DNA of 52,022 bases from Bdellovibrio sp. ZAP7 (GTDB lineage: Bacteria; Bdellovibrionota; UBA1018; CAIMNF01). Position 1 is the first letter of the stretch, and every line of letters starts with the position of its first letter. The stretch lies in assembly GCA_945874535.1 (NCBI GenBank), contig CAMCGZ010000016.1:1-52022 (forward strand), written 5' to 3'. The translations under genes were made by a program, and so were the position numbers. The notes below the pieces were generated by a model that made no database searches, was not told where the DNA came from, and was given only the letters and a program-made list of their open reading frames with translations. Positions 50,293 to 52,022 of this stretch are shown here, in pieces.

Positions 50293-51000
50293 ATGAAGCT
50301 CCTTTCCAGTGCTCTTTTGTGGGTTTGTGTCCTTGCCACCACGGCCTCTGCGAGTCCGATTCGCAGTCAGGTCAAGTTCGATGCGGACGTCGAGCCGGCC
50401 CTTCGCCAGCAGATGCTCGGAGATCTTGGATTTATCGCAGAGGTGAAGGGCACCCGCACCACGCCCTTGCACCAGCAGGTGTTCGGAAAACTCGAGGGAG
50501 CCAACTACTCCAAGTGGTTCGATTCCAGAATTTTTTCTATCGGCAAGAACGCCTGTGGCGGCGGGAATGCGGTCGCTTGTGTGATCCCTTTCTATGACAA
50601 CAACAAGATGTGGGTCACCAAGAACTACACCCAGTTCAGTCATCCGCAGATTTCTCGCGTTTCGGTGATCTTCCACGAAGCCCGTCACTCCGAACGCCAG
50701 AACGGGAACTGGAGCCACGCTAACTGCCCGACCCCGTTCAAAGACCCGGCCGGGAATGACATTCGGAGCATCTGGACCGGAGCCCTCCTCCAAGGGCAAG
50801 CGGCTTGTGACGTGACTCCCTTCGGCTCGTACGGGAGTGCCACCATTCTTCTTAAAAATATCGCCCTCAATTGCGACAACTGCAATTCCAAGGTCCGCGC
50901 CGACGCCGACCTGTATGCCAACGATCAGCTCGGTCGCGTGATCGATCCGAAGGCCAAGGCTGCCATGAAGGCCGACTTCGGCATGTCCCGGAGGAGATAA
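50293..51000 (+). CDS. Secreted HExxH putative zinc metallopeptidase
   Basis: The protein has 235 residues from ATG 50293, preferred over ATG 50281 because it gives a classical signal peptide (MKLLSSALLW..., cut near ASA/S) and a promoter at leaderless spacing. The body has HEARH at 128-132, with H128, E129 and H132 as zinc-site candidates, six cysteines after cleavage and a KNACGGG segment. It should be an exported metallopeptidase or metal-binding protein; no third ligand was identified. The next gene starts 4 bp downstream and is co-transcribed. Confidence 0.62.
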   Translation: MKLLSSALLWVCVLATTASASPIRSQVKFDADVEPALRQQMLGDLGFIAEVKGTRTTPLHQQVFGKLEGANYSKWFDSRIFSIGKNACGGGNAVACVIPFYDNNKMWVTKNYTQFSHPQISRVSVIFHEARHSERQNGNWSHANCPTPFKDPAGNDIRSIWTGALLQGQAACDVTPFGSYGSATILLKNIALNCDNCNSKVRADADLYANDQLGRVIDPKAKAAMKADFGMSRRR

Positions 51001-51003
51001 GTC

Positions 51004-51735
51004 ATGTCCCGGGGCAGGATTGCGATTCTCCTCGCGGTATTGGTGATTTCAGGAATCGGGGTGCTCTTTTTGAGGGGAGCGCCCCGTTCTGTTTCTTTGG
51101 CTCCGGCCGTTCCGGGAATTCCTCTCGAGTCCGGAGTGAAGGGGGAGGGTCGGCCATCGGATCCGGTCCTGTTGCAGGTTCCTGCTTCGGGGTCGGTGGT
51201 TCAGGGTCCGATCCCGGGGCTCGTGCCCGAGGAACAGAAGAAGTGGCTCCTACTCGGGCAGATCCTCGAAAGCAAAAACGACAATGATCCGCGCATCGAT
51301 ACCGAGCTCAAGGGGCTGAGCCCCTTGTTCAAATCGACTCTGGCGGGCCGTTATGCCGAATTGAAGCCAGAACGGTTCAATGAGCGGGGAACTCTGGTTT
51401 TCCTGGTCGGACGGGAAATCGTGAATCCGGCGGATGTGGACTTCATGCGGACGGTCTTGACCGAAAAGCCCTGCCTGAGTGTTTCAGACTGTTCACGCAC
51501 TCCTGTGGGCCATGCCGGTGAGGACGATCACCGTGAGATGGTGAATGAAACCACCACCCGCTATCCGCAGCTGATGGCGCTCCGGGCATTGAAACAGCGT
51601 TACGGGGAACTGTTGCAAGACTCATCCGGGCAGGGCGATTTGATGCGCCAGATCCGCGAGACGCTCGAAGAAGCCACCCGTTCGCCCGATCCCAGAGTAG
51701 CGGAAGAGGCAAAAGCCATTTTGAAGCTGAAGTGA
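51004..51735 (+). CDS. Membrane-anchored protein of unknown function
   Basis: The protein has 243 residues and is not recognised. An N-terminal helix (IAILLAVLVISGIGVLFL) anchors it with most of the chain outside. A Pro/Gly-rich linker of about 45 residues leads to a helical C-terminal half with two Cys (CLSVSDC). The start has a GGAGGAG site overlapping the end of the HExxH gene, so the two are coupled. The C-terminal repeats (RALKQRYGELL, EEATRSPDPRVAEEAKAIL) resemble a HEAT-like helical pair. Confidence 0.7.
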   Translation: MSRGRIAILLAVLVISGIGVLFLRGAPRSVSLAPAVPGIPLESGVKGEGRPSDPVLLQVPASGSVVQGPIPGLVPEEQKKWLLLGQILESKNDNDPRIDTELKGLSPLFKSTLAGRYAELKPERFNERGTLVFLVGREIVNPADVDFMRTVLTEKPCLSVSDCSRTPVGHAGEDDHREMVNETTTRYPQLMALRALKQRYGELLQDSSGQGDLMRQIRETLEEATRSPDPRVAEEAKAILKLK

Positions 51736-51762
51736 TTCAGCCTTATAGGGATGAGGCTGAAT
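51735..51762. terminator. Inverted repeat between converging genes
   Basis: A 9 bp perfect stem (51735-51743 with 51754-51762) lies between two converging coding ends, starting at the stop of the membrane-anchored protein. No long T-run follows on either strand, so it may be a weak bidirectional terminator. Confidence 0.4.
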
Positions 51763-52022
51763 AGATGTTTCTGAGCGCCTGCTGGCGTGGAATCCAACAG
51801 CCCACGACTTCTTTTGCCTCGGAGTAATCCGAGCAGATTTCTTCGTACTTACCGTCTCGCCGATAGCAGGCGCAATCTTGGTTTTTAGCCCGCCAGTCGG
51901 CGCCCCAGGAATTCCGGATCAGGTAGCGGCATTCGCCTTTCAGCCGCTTAATTCCAGTGAGGACAACCGCATGATTTCCGCACTCCTTGTCATTTTGGAT
52001 GCTTCGCTCCAGTCCGGGCTTC
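51743..52022 (-). CDS. Papain-family (C1) cysteine peptidase, C-terminal part
   Basis: An open frame without its start runs from the window end to a TAA at 51743-51745, giving 92 residues. It reads GNHAVVLTGIKRLKGECRYLIRNSWGADW, which is the catalytic-His region (HAVVL) and the Asn-containing NSWG motif of papain-type peptidases. Six Cys follow from GECRY on. The catalytic Cys and the signal peptide, if any, lie outside the window. Together with the neighbouring HExxH protein this suggests a small cluster of exported peptidases. Confidence 0.8.
   Translation of the reverse strand, partial: KPGLERSIQNDKECGNHAVVLTGIKRLKGECRYLIRNSWGADWRAKNQDCACYRRDGKYEEICSDYSEAKEVVGCWIPRQQALRNIYSASSL

Noticed and set aside
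1-52022. CRISPR array, insertion sequence, prophage, rRNA operon
   Set aside because: No regularly spaced repeats, transposase or integrase reading frames, terminal inverted repeats or rRNA segments were seen. Only one tRNA is present.

Overview
The window reads as a chromosomal segment of a motile Gram-negative bacterium with fairly high GC content. Outer-membrane biogenesis (LptD), lipoprotein signal peptides, a flagellin, sigma-28- and sigma-54-type promoters and an NtrC-type regulator all fit that. The short 277-residue flagellin resembles flagellins of Bdellovibrio and its relatives as I recall them, and several secreted peptidases fit as well, so a member of the Bdellovibrionota is my best guess. 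I could not test this by search. No rRNA, CRISPR array, insertion sequence or phage block is visible; genes are packed tightly, often with ATGA overlaps.

Layout. 1-2023 (minus): VTT-type membrane protein, APC permease and a small Cys-rich secreted protein cut by the window edge. 2045-3343: a four-S1-domain RNA-binding protein. 3349-8430 (minus): a Thr-rich membrane protein, a GT-C-type membrane glycosyltransferase, a secreted unknown and a secreted gluzincin. 8613-15262: GAF histidine kinase, methyltransferase, EamA transporter, then acyltransferase-gpsA-MscS. 15238-24034: greB-hemF, yraN, a STAS protein, rsmI, a candidate small RNA, HD-GYP, accD-lptD, surE and an M23 lipoprotein. 24031-32991: metallo-beta-lactamase-fold protein, tRNA-Asp, a secreted unknown, dicarboxylate symporter, a zinc-ribbon/Tudor-like protein divergent from a C-terminally short uvrC, and a TPR-gshA-cystathionine enzyme operon. 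33011-38129: glycosyltransferase, trmB, flagellin, bolA-grxD and epmA. 38219-45602: a small cationic secreted protein behind a sigma-54-like promoter, then a seven-gene run of histidine kinase, NtrC regulator, Nudix, outer-membrane protein, DOMON-like protein, namZ and dacB. 45528-52022: rmuC, a C45-TPR fusion, a Na+/H+ antiporter-like protein, a histidine-phosphatase pseudoenzyme, an HExxH secreted protein, a membrane-anchored unknown and the end of a papain-family peptidase.

The strongest unexpected signal is regulatory. At about fourteen transcription-unit starts, a TTGnnn / 16-18 bp / TAnnnT promoter ends only 6-9 nt before the start codon, and most of these genes have no Shine-Dalgarno sequence. 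Their mRNAs should be leaderless or nearly so. Operon-internal genes, flagellin, the STAS gene and epmA keep ordinary ribosome-binding sites. In one case (10569/10612) two such promoters face each other so that each -10 box overlaps the other's -35 box.

Other points: a strictly alternating Thr-X tract of 24 dipeptides encoded beside a GT-C glycosyltransferase; a candidate standalone RNA of about 135 nt at 18548-18681; a UvrC without the usual C-terminal helix-hairpin-helix domain, next to a small protein resembling the UvrD C-terminal module; and two genes at the window edges that need flanking sequence.
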